Under the pieces are notes generated by a model. The model did no database searches. It was not told where the DNA came from and worked only from the letters and a program-made list of their open reading frames with translations. The position numbers and the translations under genes are program-made. From Bacillus niameyensis (GTDB lineage Bacteria; Bacillota; Bacilli; Bacillales; Bacillaceae_C): DNA of 64,000 bases. The DNA lies in assembly GCF_001375535.1 (NCBI RefSeq), contig NZ_LN831197.1, positions 685,719-749,718 on the forward strand, given 5' to 3'. Of this stretch, positions 1-8,070 are shown in pieces. The first letter of the stretch is position 1. The number at the start of each line of letters is the position of its first letter.

Positions 1-179
1 AAATGAAAAGGTTAGAATTAACCAGCGCAAATGATTTAAGAGATATTGCGATTTCAATGGAGATTCAGGAAAGTAGAGATTTACCAAAAAAAGAACTGAT
101 CAATGAGAAATATGAGGAGCTAATAGCTCCTGAACGAACTCAGGATATCTATCTCCACGTGCTCCAAGGAGGTAGATAA
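1..179 (+). CDS. istA: C-terminal end of an IS21-type transposase (IstA), partial
   Basis: This reading frame enters from the left edge and ends with TAA one base before the IstB start. It encodes about 58 residues, rich in Glu, Lys and Leu and ending LHVLQGGR. The close junction with IstB is the arrangement of IS21 elements, where istA encodes the DDE transposase. The catalytic part lies outside the window, so identity rests on position and not on motifs. The fragment also has an internal ATG at position 3, so a separate small gene cannot be strictly excluded. Confidence 0.5.
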   Translation, partial: MKRLELTSANDLRDIAISMEIQESRDLPKKELINEKYEELIAPERTQDIYLHVLQGGR

Positions 180-180
180 G

Positions 181-954
181 ATGACAAATTCCTATAATGA
201 GATCCAACAGAAATGCAGAACACTTAGATTAGCAGAAACGGCAAAAGAACTACCGAATATGCTTAGGGAAGCAGAGTCAAAAGGTTGGACCTACTATGAA
301 TTTATAGATCAGGTACTCGGATATGAATTAAATTGTCGCGAAGAAAAGAATCGTGCCAAGTTAATGAAATGGGCAGAGTTTCCGCAAGAATTAACATTAG
401 ATCAATTTAACTTAGAAGAGCAATCTGCGATTGGTGAGAAGCAACTGAATGTACTCAAAGAACTGTCTTGGATTGAAGAACGTTTCACACTAATTATGAT
501 GGGACCACCTGGAGTGGGGAAAACGCATCTCTCAACTGGACTGGGCATTCATGCGGTTAACCAAGGATATCAAGTTTCCTTTATCTCAATGGATCGCCTT
601 ATTTATATACTTAAGACCAGAGAGTATATCAATAAATCTAGAACAAGGTACAAACGAATTACTTTATCGGATTTGATTATCATTGACGACATCATGTATA
701 TGGCTTATGAAACACAGGATGCGCAGCTCTTCTTTCAGTTTATTTATGATATGTATGACAAAACAGCATTCATATTAACGTCTAATAAGGGACCAGGTGA
801 ATGGGGGAAATTCTTGGGAGATACTACATTAACAACGGCGATCTTAGATCGCCTCCTCCATAGAAGCGAAGTCATTACATTTGATGAACACCAAGATAGC
901 ATCAGAATGAAATATAGACAGGCCTTATTTATAGAAACAGGTGTTGAATCTTAA
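181..954 (+). CDS. istB: IS21 transposition helper ATPase IstB
   Basis: The 257-residue product is the AAA+ helper ATPase of an IS21 element, which stimulates the IstA transposase and directs target choice. The Walker A motif GPPGVGKTH lies near residues 109-117. A Walker B-like segment, LIIIDDI, follows about 60 residues later, where most family members have DE in place of DD. The C-terminal part, ILDRLLHRSEVI, is the usual IstB sensor region. Length and domain order are normal, so the protein looks intact. An AAGGAGG-like site overlaps the end of istA, and the start is ATG. Confidence in the family is high. Confidence 0.9.
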   Translation: MTNSYNEIQQKCRTLRLAETAKELPNMLREAESKGWTYYEFIDQVLGYELNCREEKNRAKLMKWAEFPQELTLDQFNLEEQSAIGEKQLNVLKELSWIEERFTLIMMGPPGVGKTHLSTGLGIHAVNQGYQVSFISMDRLIYILKTREYINKSRTRYKRITLSDLIIIDDIMYMAYETQDAQLFFQFIYDMYDKTAFILTSNKGPGEWGKFLGDTTLTTAILDRLLHRSEVITFDEHQDSIRMKYRQALFIETGVES

Positions 955-989
955 TTTCGGTTAACTGTTGAGTCTTAATTGGGGAAAAC
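942..989 (+). repeat. Tandem 24-base subterminal repeats of the IS21 element
   Basis: Two adjacent 24-base units share TGTTGA, TCTTAATT and a terminal AAC. The first overlaps the last codons of istB. Such repeats at IS21 ends are presumed transposase-binding sites, and that role is inferred here. Confidence 0.55.
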
Positions 990-1014
990 TGTTTAATTGT
1001 ACTTGACGGTTACA

Positions 1015-1160
1015 ACTTATACTGTGAAGACTGTTTTTTGCATGAACATTTAAAAAAAGAATATAGCAAAACATATGCCCATCGCTTTTGTATAAAACAA
1101 TGCACTGTCGGTCAAGAATTAAAGGCAATGGGTGAAGGTTTGTTAATTTCTAAAAATTAA
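1015..1160 (+). pseudogene. ypeQ: ypeQ-like zinc-finger gene, 5' end lost to the IS insertion
   Basis: Reading in frame from about 1017 gives LYCEDCFLHEHLKKEYSKTY, then AHRFCIKQCTVGQELKAMGE, and stops with TAA at 1158-1160. The pattern CxxC ... YAHRFCIxxCTVGxxLK is that of the small zinc-finger protein YpeQ of Bacillus. The N-terminal 15 to 20 residues and the start codon are missing, and the reading frame instead joins the IS21 right end. No start codon or ribosome-binding site is left, so this is a truncated remnant. The family assignment is from memory of the motif. Confidence 0.65.
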
Positions 1161-1174
1161 TCATGAAAATGTAT

Positions 1175-1206
1175 ACAAAAAAAGACTGGATTAGTAACCC
1201 AGTCTT
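1175..1206 (-). terminator. Intrinsic terminator of the cspD-like gene
   Basis: An 8-bp stem, AAGACTGG with CCAGTCTT, lies just beyond the stop codon of the minus-strand cold-shock gene. An A-rich run follows on the plus strand and becomes a U run in the transcript. Confidence 0.8.
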
Positions 1207-1218
1207 GAGTGATTTATA

Positions 1219-1422
1219 TTAGGATTGCTTAACTACGTTAGCAGCTTGTGGTCCACGGTTTCCTTCTACAATTTCAAAAGAAACAGCTTGCCCTTCCTCC
1301 AATGTTTTGAAGCCTTCACCTTGGATAGCTGTAAAGTGTACAAAGATATCTTCTCCACCTTCAACTTCGATGAAACCGTAGCCTTTTTCATTGTTAAACC
1401 ATTTAACTTTACCGTTTTGCAT
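1219..1422 (-). CDS. cspD: Cold-shock protein (CspD-like)
   Basis: The 67-residue product is a single cold-shock OB-fold domain that binds single-stranded RNA and DNA and acts as an RNA chaperone. RNP1 is visible as KGYGFIEV and RNP2 as IFVHFTAI. The protein starts [14 protein letters not shown], very close to B. subtilis CspD. The start is ATG behind an AGGAGG site about 10 bases upstream. A terminator follows directly, so it is transcribed alone. A second csp gene lies at 24592. Confidence is high for family and moderate for orthology with CspD. Confidence 0.93.
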   Translation of the reverse strand: MQNGKVKWFNNEKGYGFIEVEGGEDIFVHFTAIQGEGFKTLEEGQAVSFEIVEGNRGPQAANVVKQS

Positions 1423-1677
1423 GTACCTTTTTCCTCCTAGACATTCAGCACTAAAAGTGCTTTAAAAAAATATTATCACCAAACAAATGATACAATGATA
1501 AATGTTTAATGATACATAAACTATACACTATCAGCCTGTTGATCGTCAAGGAAACTAAGAAAAAAGTTACAACAAATCAATAAATTCGCTAAATTCAGTA
1601 TAATTTTATTCCGAGCTTGTTAAAATTTTGCCATTATAGTAAAATTTTATACGAAAGATTGGATAGGAGGAATACGA

Positions 1678-2172
1678 TTGCCAACTCCAAGTATGGAAGA
1701 TTATATAGAACAAATTTTTCTATTGATTGAGAATAAAGGGTATGCACGCGTTTCCGATATCGCAGAGGCATTGGAAGTCCACCCTTCTTCAGTTACTAAA
1801 ATGGTTCAAAAATTAGATCGTGGTGATTATCTAGTATATGAAAAATATCGAGGACTCATCTTAACGACTAAAGGAAAAAAAATCGGTAAACGACTAGTAG
1901 AACGCCATGATTTACTAGAAGAGTTTTTGAAAATTATCGGAGTGAAGGAAGAAAATATATATCAGGACGTAGAGGGCATCGAACATCATCTAAGCTGGAA
2001 TTCCATTGATAGAATTGGTGACCTTGTTCAATATTTTGAAGAAAACCCCGATCGTGTCGAAGAGTTGAAAATGTTACAAAGAACTAACGAAGATGAAAAC
2101 GAGCAAGAAAAAGAAGATAATGCAGAAGAAATAGTAGAAGACAATGAACAAGAAGAAAAAGAACCCATTTAA
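1678..2172 (+). CDS. mntR: Manganese-dependent transcriptional regulator MntR
   Basis: This is the DtxR-family repressor that senses Mn2+ and controls manganese uptake and efflux genes. The first 140 residues track B. subtilis MntR closely, with an N-terminal winged helix ([11 protein letters not shown]) and a dimerisation domain. All metal ligands known from B. subtilis are present: Asp8, Glu11, His77, Glu99, Glu102 and His103. The start is TTG, set by an AGGAGG site at 1664-1669 and by alignment to MTTPSMEDY. The protein is 164 residues instead of about 142. The last 25 or so residues form a very acidic Glu/Asp/Asn tail not found in the classical protein. A terminator overlaps the stop. Confidence 0.95.
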   Translation: MPTPSMEDYIEQIFLLIENKGYARVSDIAEALEVHPSSVTKMVQKLDRGDYLVYEKYRGLILTTKGKKIGKRLVERHDLLEEFLKIIGVKEENIYQDVEGIEHHLSWNSIDRIGDLVQYFEENPDRVEELKMLQRTNEDENEQEKEDNAEEIVEDNEQEEKEPI

Positions 2173-2187
2173 ATTGGTTCTTTTTTC
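2158..2187 (+). terminator. Terminator of mntR
   Basis: The 8-bp stem AAAGAACC/GGTTCTTT is followed by a T run. Its left arm lies inside the last codons of mntR. Confidence 0.85.
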
Positions 2188-2239
2188 ATTGTTAAGAAAA
2201 TTATAAAATTTTAGCGTGTGGATAAGTTCTAACAGGAAG

Positions 2240-2460
2240 GTTTGTCGTCCAGCTCCAGCGCCTAGCGACTAGAAAATTTACGTCTTCTTCCTACGATAAG
2301 TCAACATCGGCTCATGCTTCGCCGTGTTTCCTTTATCTTAGGCCAACAGGATGTTGGTCAGAACGGCGTTGCGCCAAGACGGCGCGTTTTTAGCCGTTCA
2401 TCCTTATTATTAAAATTTTTACGTCACTAAACAGGCGCTTGCGCTTTTGTTCTTGTTATA
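2240..2460. repeat. Dispersed Bacillaceae intergenic repeat, copy 1
   Basis: This non-coding segment shares blocks with 9395-9672, including GTCNAGCTCCAG, GACTAG, CGATAAGTCAACATCG and ACGTCACTAAAC. Between them it contains GC-rich inverted repeats such as AACGGC/GCCGTT and GCGC...GCGC. Sequences with the GTC(T)AGCTCCAG core recur between genes in many Bacillus-related genomes. I know of no settled function. No open frame with a ribosome-binding site is visible. Confidence 0.6.
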
Positions 2461-2559
2461 AGGAGTTTAGAGCTATACAGTGTATATTAGTTGAATCGAT
2501 ATGTTAATTCCGTTTAAACATCGACAGATATGATGTTGCTTTAGGCGACAAGTGATTAG

Positions 2560-2649
2560 AAACCTTCTACGCTTCAAGACTCGCCTTTTGTGGAAGATGA
2601 GCAATACGTTCGTCCTTTAAATCAAATAGAAATGGAATGGTTTAATTGA
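2560..2649 (+). pseudogene. Possible 3' remnant of a lost gene upstream of the ABC-F gene
   Basis: One frame reads KPSTLQDSPFVEDEQYVRPL, then NQIEMEWFN, and stops with TGA at 2647-2649. That stop overlaps the TTG start of the ABC-F gene. The residues look like genuine coding sequence, but there is no start codon and the frame is closed by TAG just upstream. The ABC-F gene has only a weak ribosome-binding site, which would fit former translational coupling to this gene. I do not recognise the family. Confidence 0.3.
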
Positions 2650-4532
2650 AGATTTTCTCAGCAGAAAATATTACTAAGGGATATGGGGAAAAACAGTTGT
2701 TTGATAAGATTACCTTCCATATCGCAGAGAATGATAAAATTGGAATTATTGGAGTAAATGGAACTGGAAAGTCAAGCTTGCTTAAAATACTAGCTGGAGA
2801 GGAGCAACCTGATGCTGGCATTCTTACCCATCCAAAAGATTATACGATCGCTTATCTTTCTCAAGAACCAGAATTGGACGAGTCGCTGACAGTACTTGAT
2901 CAAGTATTTAAAAGTAAAGCCGCGGAAATTCAATTGATGAATGCCTATGAAAATGCGCTTTTAAATCTTGAAGAGGATCCTGAAAATGAGTTTTATCAGA
3001 AAAGGTTATTTGATTTGCAAAAAAGAATGGATGCAGAAGACGGTTGGGACGCAAGTACAAATGCTAAAACAATTTTATCGAAACTAGGGATTGAAAATCT
3101 TTCACAAAAAATTGGTCAACTTTCAGGTGGTCAAAAAAAACGTGTCGCTTTAGCTCAAGTTTTAATTGAGAAACCAGATCTGCTTTTATTAGACGAACCT
3201 ACAAACCATTTGGACTATGACTCCATCAAATGGTTGGAAGGATATTTAAACAGATATTCAAAAGCTGCTGTGACTGTTACACACGATCGGTATTTTCTTG
3301 ATCAAATTACAAACAAAATCATTGAACTTTTTAATGGGAATTTATATTCTTATCAGGGAAATTATGAAGCGTATCTTGAAAGTAGAGCTATTAGAGCTGA
3401 GCAGGAAATTCAAGCAGGAGAGAAGAGGAAAAACCTGTATAAGCAAGAACTTGCCTGGATGAAACGTGGTGCCAAGGCGAGATCGACAAAACAAAAAGCT
3501 AGAATTCAAAGATTTGAACAACTAGAAAGTGAATATTTACAAACTCAGCCTGAGACAAGTATGGATATTGCCCTTGAGGGAAATCGATTAGGGAAACAAG
3601 TGATTGAGTTAAAAAATGCGACATTATCCTTTGACAATAAAATGATTTTAGATAATTTTCAATTGCTAATTCCCCGTCAAGCTCGTATAGGCATTGTTGG
3701 AAATAATGGAAGCGGAAAATCAACGCTGTTAAATATTATTTCTGGAAAAATTTGTTTAGATCAAGGCGAGTTAACAATCGGCCAAACAGTAAAAATTGCT
3801 TATTATACTCAAGAAACGGAACAACTAGATGAAGATAAGCGAATGATTGCCTATATTCGTGAAGCTGGAGAAGTAATAGAAACTACGAGCGGTGAAACGA
3901 TCTCTGCTGCACAAATGTTAGAAAAATTTCTTTTCCCAATGCATACACATGGGACAATGATCAGTAGATTATCGGGAGGAGAAAGGCGTCGTTTATATTT
4001 GCTTAAATTGCTGATGGGCAAACCAAATGTTTTATTGTTGGATGAACCTACGAATGATCTGGATACGGAAACACTTACTGTCCTAGAAAATTATATTGAA
4101 GACTTCCCTGGAGTAGTTATTTCAGTTTCTCATGACCGCTATTTTCTTGATAAAACAGCTAAGCAATTACTTATATTTCAGGGGAATGGGCGAATCGAAT
4201 CCTTTTTAGGCACCTATTCTGAATATCTGGAAACGTCTGTTCAAAATGAGATAGAGAAAAAAGTTGCAGAAAAAAAAGAAGACAAACCATCGCCTCAAAG
4301 AAACAAACAAGCTATTAAAAAAATGACTTACAAGGAAAAAATTGAATGGGAAACGATTGAGGACAAAATTAATGAGGCAGAGTCTCGCTTAGACCTACTT
4401 AACGAAAATTTAAATAACGTTGGCAGTGATTACGAAAAAGCTCAGGAGTTAACTGATCAGATTAATCAGCAGAATCAGCTATTAGAAGACTTAATTTCTA
4501 GATGGACTTACCTTTCAGAACTCAACGAATAA
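2646..4532 (+). CDS. yfmR: ABC-F family ATPase (Uup/YfmR type)
   Basis: This 628-residue soluble protein has two ABC ATPase domains, no membrane segments, an inter-domain linker and a C-terminal coiled coil. Walker A motifs are GVNGTGKSS near residue 37 and GNNGSGKST near residue 353. Signatures LSGGQKKR and LSGGERRR and Walker B strands ending LDEPTNHLD and LDEPTNDLD are all present. The linker segment WMKRGAKARSTKQKARI is typical of Uup and YfmR, which act on ribosomes and relieve stalled translation. The last 80 residues are the charged coiled coil of this subgroup. The start is TTG with a weak ribosome-binding site. The function is inferred from the family. Confidence 0.85.
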   Translation: MKIFSAENITKGYGEKQLFDKITFHIAENDKIGIIGVNGTGKSSLLKILAGEEQPDAGILTHPKDYTIAYLSQEPELDESLTVLDQVFKSKAAEIQLMNAYENALLNLEEDPENEFYQKRLFDLQKRMDAEDGWDASTNAKTILSKLGIENLSQKIGQLSGGQKKRVALAQVLIEKPDLLLLDEPTNHLDYDSIKWLEGYLNRYSKAAVTVTHDRYFLDQITNKIIELFNGNLYSYQGNYEAYLESRAIRAEQEIQAGEKRKNLYKQELAWMKRGAKARSTKQKARIQRFEQLESEYLQTQPETSMDIALEGNRLGKQVIELKNATLSFDNKMILDNFQLLIPRQARIGIVGNNGSGKSTLLNIISGKICLDQGELTIGQTVKIAYYTQETEQLDEDKRMIAYIREAGEVIETTSGETISAAQMLEKFLFPMHTHGTMISRLSGGERRRLYLLKLLMGKPNVLLLDEPTNDLDTETLTVLENYIEDFPGVVISVSHDRYFLDKTAKQLLIFQGNGRIESFLGTYSEYLETSVQNEIEKKVAEKKEDKPSPQRNKQAIKKMTYKEKIEWETIEDKINEAESRLDLLNENLNNVGSDYEKAQELTDQINQQNQLLEDLISRWTYLSELNE

Positions 4533-4722
4533 AGTAAAAATTTATGTGCTAAAGCTAGATAAAGCAAAGCAGTATCCCTTATTTGATGATTCGATAGCTT
4601 TGAGGTTGGAGACACTGCTGATATTGAGGGCTAAAAAGCCTTGTATTAGAGTCAGTATGATCTATATGATACAATATTTCTATTATCATATAACTTTCGA
4701 GTGTTAGGGAGGGGGAATCATT

Positions 4723-5853
4723 TTGAAGATCAAAACGATCGAACCAACACCAAGTCCGAATACGATGAAGATTATTTTAAATGAGGAATTACCTGCAGGT
4801 AGCAGTAATAACTATAAGAAGGAGCAAGCAGAAGGTGCTCCGACTATCATTAAAGACATTCTTCTTATTGAAGGTGTGAAAGGCGTCTATCATGTAGCGG
4901 ATTTTTTGGCGGTGGAGCGGAATGGTAAATATAGCTGGGAAGAGATATTGCCACAAGTAAGAGAAGCATTTGGGGAAGAAAACGTAGAACAATCATTACA
5001 GAATGTACAAGTTGATGAGCATTTTGGCGAAGTACATGTTCAAATCCAAACATTTAAAGAAATTCCTTTACAAATCAAATTAATCTCGGGAAATGAAGAA
5101 AAGAGATTCGGCCTTCCAGAACGTTTTTTAGATGCAATGAAAGCTTCTCAAAAAGATGACGATAATTATATTATGTTAAGAAGATGGAAAGACTATGGAA
5201 TCCGTTATGGGGATTTCGAGCAATTGGGCATGCAAATAGCTGATGAACTAGGAGCAGCTTATCCAGATGATCGACTTAATACTTTAGTAGAGCGTGCGCT
5301 AAAACCACAGGCAGATATATCAAAGAAAAAGTTAATCAAGTTAACACCAGAAATGCTTGATGAGCCCGATTGGAAAAAGCGCTATCAGCTACTCGAACAA
5401 ATGGAGGACCCTACTATTGATGATTTTCCTGTCTTGGAGAAAGCTTTAGTAGATGAGAAGTCTTCAATCAGAAGACTCGCCGTTGTATATCTTGGTATGG
5501 TAGAGGACAAAAAAGTACTGCCACTCCTATACAAAGGACTTCATGATAAAACAGTTCCTGTTCGTAGAACCGCGGGTGATTGTTTATCTGATCTTGGATT
5601 TCCAGAAGCTATGGTGGAAATGAGCCATGCACTACAAGATAAAAGTAAGATTGTTCGCTGGAGAGCAGCGATGTTCCTCTATGAAGTAGGCGATGCAAGT
5701 GTATTACCGGCTTTAAAAGCTGCAGAAAATGATCCTGAGTTTGAAGTGCAATTACAAATAAAGATGGCAATTGAAAGAATTGAAGGCGGAGAAGAAGCAA
5801 AAGGTTCTATCTGGAAGCAAATGACAGAGGCGAGAAAAAAATCTAACGATTGA
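4723..5853 (+). CDS. ypgR: YpgR/CvfC-type protein: Nfu N-terminal domain plus HEAT-like repeats
   Basis: The 376-residue protein begins with an Nfu/NifU N-terminal-like domain, starting MKIKTIEPTPSPNTMKI. Its second half consists of HEAT-like helical repeats, with recurring patterns such as RRLAVVYLG and RRTAGDCLSDLG. This matches B. subtilis YpgR, in the group called conserved virulence factor C in staphylococci. The biochemical role is not established. The start is TTG behind a very strong GGGAGGGGG site. It lies 16 bases upstream of brxA, so the two probably form an operon, which suggests a thiol or iron-sulfur related job. Confidence 0.85.
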   Translation: MKIKTIEPTPSPNTMKIILNEELPAGSSNNYKKEQAEGAPTIIKDILLIEGVKGVYHVADFLAVERNGKYSWEEILPQVREAFGEENVEQSLQNVQVDEHFGEVHVQIQTFKEIPLQIKLISGNEEKRFGLPERFLDAMKASQKDDDNYIMLRRWKDYGIRYGDFEQLGMQIADELGAAYPDDRLNTLVERALKPQADISKKKLIKLTPEMLDEPDWKKRYQLLEQMEDPTIDDFPVLEKALVDEKSSIRRLAVVYLGMVEDKKVLPLLYKGLHDKTVPVRRTAGDCLSDLGFPEAMVEMSHALQDKSKIVRWRAAMFLYEVGDASVLPALKAAENDPEFEVQLQIKMAIERIEGGEEAKGSIWKQMTEARKKSND

Positions 5854-5869
5854 AAAGGAGAGACTATTC

Positions 5870-6310
5870 GTGTCGATGGCCTATGAAGAATATATGAAAC
5901 AAATTGTAAAACCAATGAGGGAAGAATTAACAAATGCCAATTTTCAAGAATTGATAACAGCTGAAGAAGTTGAAAATTTCATGGAAAGTGTTGAAGGCAC
6001 AACTTTGGTTGTAATAAATTCCGTTTGTGGTTGCGCAGCAGGGCTAGCAAGACCGGCAGCAACTACTGCTGTGGCGAATAGTTCAAAAAAGCCGGATCAT
6101 CTTATTACCGTTTTTGCGGGGCAAGATAAAGAAGCTACAAATAAGATGCGTGAATATATAGGAGAAGACTATGAGCCGTCTTCCCCTTCAATGGCCTTAT
6201 TTAATGGGAAAAATGTCCTTCATTTTATTCCGAGAGAAGATATTGAGGATCATGACGTTGAAACGATCGTTCAAAATTTAGTAAAAGCTTTTGATAAATT
6301 AGAGGGGTAA
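5870..6310 (+). CDS. brxA: Bacilliredoxin BrxA (YphP family)
   Basis: The 146-residue thioredoxin-fold protein removes bacillithiol from oxidised protein thiols. The active site is Cys53-Gly-Cys55 in NSVCGCAAGLARP, the CGC motif of the BrxA/BrxB family. The sequence aligns over its full length with B. subtilis BrxA (YphP), including ITVFAGQDKEAT and SPSMALFNG. The start is GTG with an AAAGGAGA site; an ATG two codons later is an alternative. It sits directly after the ypgR homologue, as expected for a co-transcribed pair. Confidence 0.95.
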   Translation: MSMAYEEYMKQIVKPMREELTNANFQELITAEEVENFMESVEGTTLVVINSVCGCAAGLARPAATTAVANSSKKPDHLITVFAGQDKEATNKMREYIGEDYEPSSPSMALFNGKNVLHFIPREDIEDHDVETIVQNLVKAFDKLEG

Positions 6311-6372
6311 GAAAAGCAAAGCATCACTATAGGGATAAAAAGTGGATTTCTTTTAATATCGCTCCATCAAAA

Positions 6373-6406
6373 ATTAAAGCTTTGGGCCCGAGCCCAAAGC
6401 TTTAAT
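6373..6406. terminator. Shared terminator between brxA and a minus-strand small gene
   Basis: A perfect 15-bp stem, ATTAAAGCTTTGGGC with its complement, closes a 4-base loop. It overlaps the stop codon of the minus-strand small ORF and has a T run on that strand. It also lies downstream of brxA, so it probably serves both directions. Confidence 0.8.
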
Positions 6407-6476
6407 CAGCTATTGCTAGATAAACGAAATAACCAATCATTATAAATATCCCAATGCTTACCAAAGTTGTTGTCAT
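6402..6476 (-). CDS. 24-residue hydrophobic peptide, candidate small membrane protein
   Basis: An ATG at 6476 reads for 24 codons to TAA and encodes a peptide beginning MTTTLVSIGIFIMIGYF and ending YLAIAD. It is almost entirely one membrane helix. A GGGAGG site lies 8 bases upstream, and a perfect terminator follows the stop. Start, spacing and terminator together look like a real gene. I do not recognise the peptide. By size and form it resembles the short accessory or regulatory membrane peptides of Bacillus, but no partner can be named. Confidence 0.6.
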   Translation of the reverse strand: MTTTLVSIGIFIMIGYFVYLAIAD

Positions 6477-6629
6477 AATTACAGCCTCCCTACTTATATC
6501 CAATAACCATATTATAACGTATATTTATTATTTTACCATATTCACTATTTTTGCAAATTTTCTATCGCCATTCCTATATAAATAGTATAAACTATTTATA
6601 TAAAGATTATAGGAAGGGATTGCCTTGTT

Positions 6630-7235
6630 ATGAAAGTTTGGATTCGTAAAACGGTAATTGTTCTTGTTTCAATCTTGACCTTTGGATTGGTTACCCCTTC
6701 CCATGCCATTTGGTCACAGAATCAAGAGATGCCGAAAACAACAATGCAGCGTGGTCAAAACTCGACAACGGTATCTCAAAATCGTTCATCTGAAAATGAT
6801 TATTATGTTCCTGAAACTCAACTAGATCAACAACTGTTTACTCAAAAGATGGCTTTAATAGCAGAGCAACAAGCAATGATTAAATTCGGTCCTAAAATTT
6901 CACCTGTGATTGAAAAAGAATTCCAAGAAATTATTCTACCAAACATCATTGCTGCCATTGATATGACTGCTGCCCAATATCCCGAAGAAGAACTTTCCAA
7001 TTTAGCCATCACCGAAAAACCTGGCGGCGGTGTTAGTGAAAAAATCTTCAATATTTACAATCAACAGACTGGTCAGGACATCATTTTATTTCACGTGCGA
7101 AGGGAAAAGCCTCCATTAGAGGGCTATCGATTTAATTTTCATTACCATACTTACCATGATCAATTCCAAACTCATCATTCGATTGGGACTATTAATTGGA
7201 GCAAGAATACGCCACCACAATGGCAAAGCGTTTAA
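6630..7235 (+). CDS. ypjP: Secreted protein YpjP
   Basis: The 201-residue protein matches B. subtilis YpjP. It starts MKVWIRKTVIVL with a signal peptide ending near SHA, and has a Gln/Ser-rich stretch. The conserved C-terminal region contains FQEIILP, KPGGGVSEKIFNIY, FHVRREKPP and FNFHYHTYHD. The histidine-rich end suggests a metal or a conserved surface, but the function is unknown. As in B. subtilis it lies near thyA and dfrA. A terminator overlaps its stop. Confidence 0.88.
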   Translation: MKVWIRKTVIVLVSILTFGLVTPSHAIWSQNQEMPKTTMQRGQNSTTVSQNRSSENDYYVPETQLDQQLFTQKMALIAEQQAMIKFGPKISPVIEKEFQEIILPNIIAAIDMTAAQYPEEELSNLAITEKPGGGVSEKIFNIYNQQTGQDIILFHVRREKPPLEGYRFNFHYHTYHDQFQTHHSIGTINWSKNTPPQWQSV

Positions 7236-7280
7236 GAAAGCAAGTTTGCGCCATAGGCAAACTTGCTTTCTTCCATTTTT
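7234..7280 (+). terminator. Terminator of ypjP
   Basis: The perfect 16-bp stem AAGAAAGCAAGTTTGC with its complement starts in the stop codon, encloses a 7-base loop, and is followed by TTCCATTTTTTT. Confidence 0.9.
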
Positions 7281-7365
7281 TTGCTCTCCTAACTATCTTA
7301 TTTTCTATTACCAAAAATGATATAATAAGATACAGTTAGATTGTTAGGGGAAGTAGGGGGTTAAG

Positions 7366-8052
7366 GTGCGTAAATGGCTGATTTTTCCACTTTTAATGGT
7401 TCTAATATTTTACATATCAGATAAAACAAGTGCCCATTACTCTGGTGTTTTATTAAAGCAAAGCGATTTGTACGGTAGTCTAAATCTAACATCTGGTGTT
7501 TTATTAAGAGATGTGATCATTCTTCCAGAGAGTTCATATGATCGAACGGAAGTAAGTAAGATTATTCAAAGAATCGATCAGCTTCCAGTATCAATTTTAA
7601 AAAAGGCAAATGAGCAGGGAATCAAACTTGTCTTATTTAATGGGAAATTAACTGATAATAAAACGGCTTCTCATTTAAAAGGGGAATATCCAAGAGGCTA
7701 TTCAAAGTCAGTAGTATGGGATGACCTCCCTGGAATTGGTGGATCAAAATTTGTGTTAGTAAAAATAGGAAGTAGCGAAAGGGGAAACGGACATGGTTCT
7801 GTTAATTTAGAGTACCATGAACTAGCCCATTCTTTATATAATTTAGTTTATAATGATAAAGAATCTATTACCTTTATTGATTCCTCATGGAAGAATGAAG
7901 CCACCAGTATTTTTCCAGGAATATCTTATTTTACGCACTATAAAGAAGAGTATTTTGCAGAATGCTTTGCCCTACATTTTTATTCTCCAGATACAAGAAC
8001 ATTATTAAAGAAAAAAGCTCCCGAAATGTATCAATTCTTACAGGGACTTTAG
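7366..8052 (+). CDS. Secreted zinc metallopeptidase with anthrax lethal factor-like catalytic fold
   Basis: The 228-residue product has a signal peptide or N-terminal anchor (residues 1-23) and a single catalytic domain. HELAH at residues 151-155 is a zinc-binding HExxH motif. Glu199, in YFAECFALHF, lies 44 residues after the second His. That is the spacing of the third ligand in the lethal factor and Pro-Pro endopeptidase group (ATLF family). Toxin binding or translocation domains are absent. The product is therefore more likely a housekeeping or cell-surface protease than a toxin, and the substrate is unknown. The start is GTG behind AGGGGG. It ends just upstream of thyA. Confidence 0.8.
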   Translation: MRKWLIFPLLMVLIFYISDKTSAHYSGVLLKQSDLYGSLNLTSGVLLRDVIILPESSYDRTEVSKIIQRIDQLPVSILKKANEQGIKLVLFNGKLTDNKTASHLKGEYPRGYSKSVVWDDLPGIGGSKFVLVKIGSSERGNGHGSVNLEYHELAHSLYNLVYNDKESITFIDSSWKNEATSIFPGISYFTHYKEEYFAECFALHFYSPDTRTLLKKKAPEMYQFLQGL

Positions 8053-8070
8053 TACAAGGACGTGGACATT

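Larger units (their letters stand above)
1..1014 (+). mobile_element. IS21-family insertion sequence, right part only
   Basis: The element contains the istA tail and istB. Beyond istB, two tandem imperfect 24-base repeats at 942-965 and 966-989 both begin TGTTGARTCTTAATT, as expected for the multiple subterminal repeats of IS21 ends. The sequence then reaches GACGGTTACA, ending at 1014. Its reverse complement begins TGTAACCGTC, consistent with the TGT...ACA termini of the family. Directly after 1014 the 3' part of a ypeQ-like gene begins in frame. The left end is outside the window, so the target duplication cannot be checked. Confidence 0.7.

Noticed and set aside
1225-1440. 71-residue plus-strand frame over the cold-shock gene
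   Set aside because: It is the antisense shadow of a clear cold-shock protein and has no ribosome-binding site.
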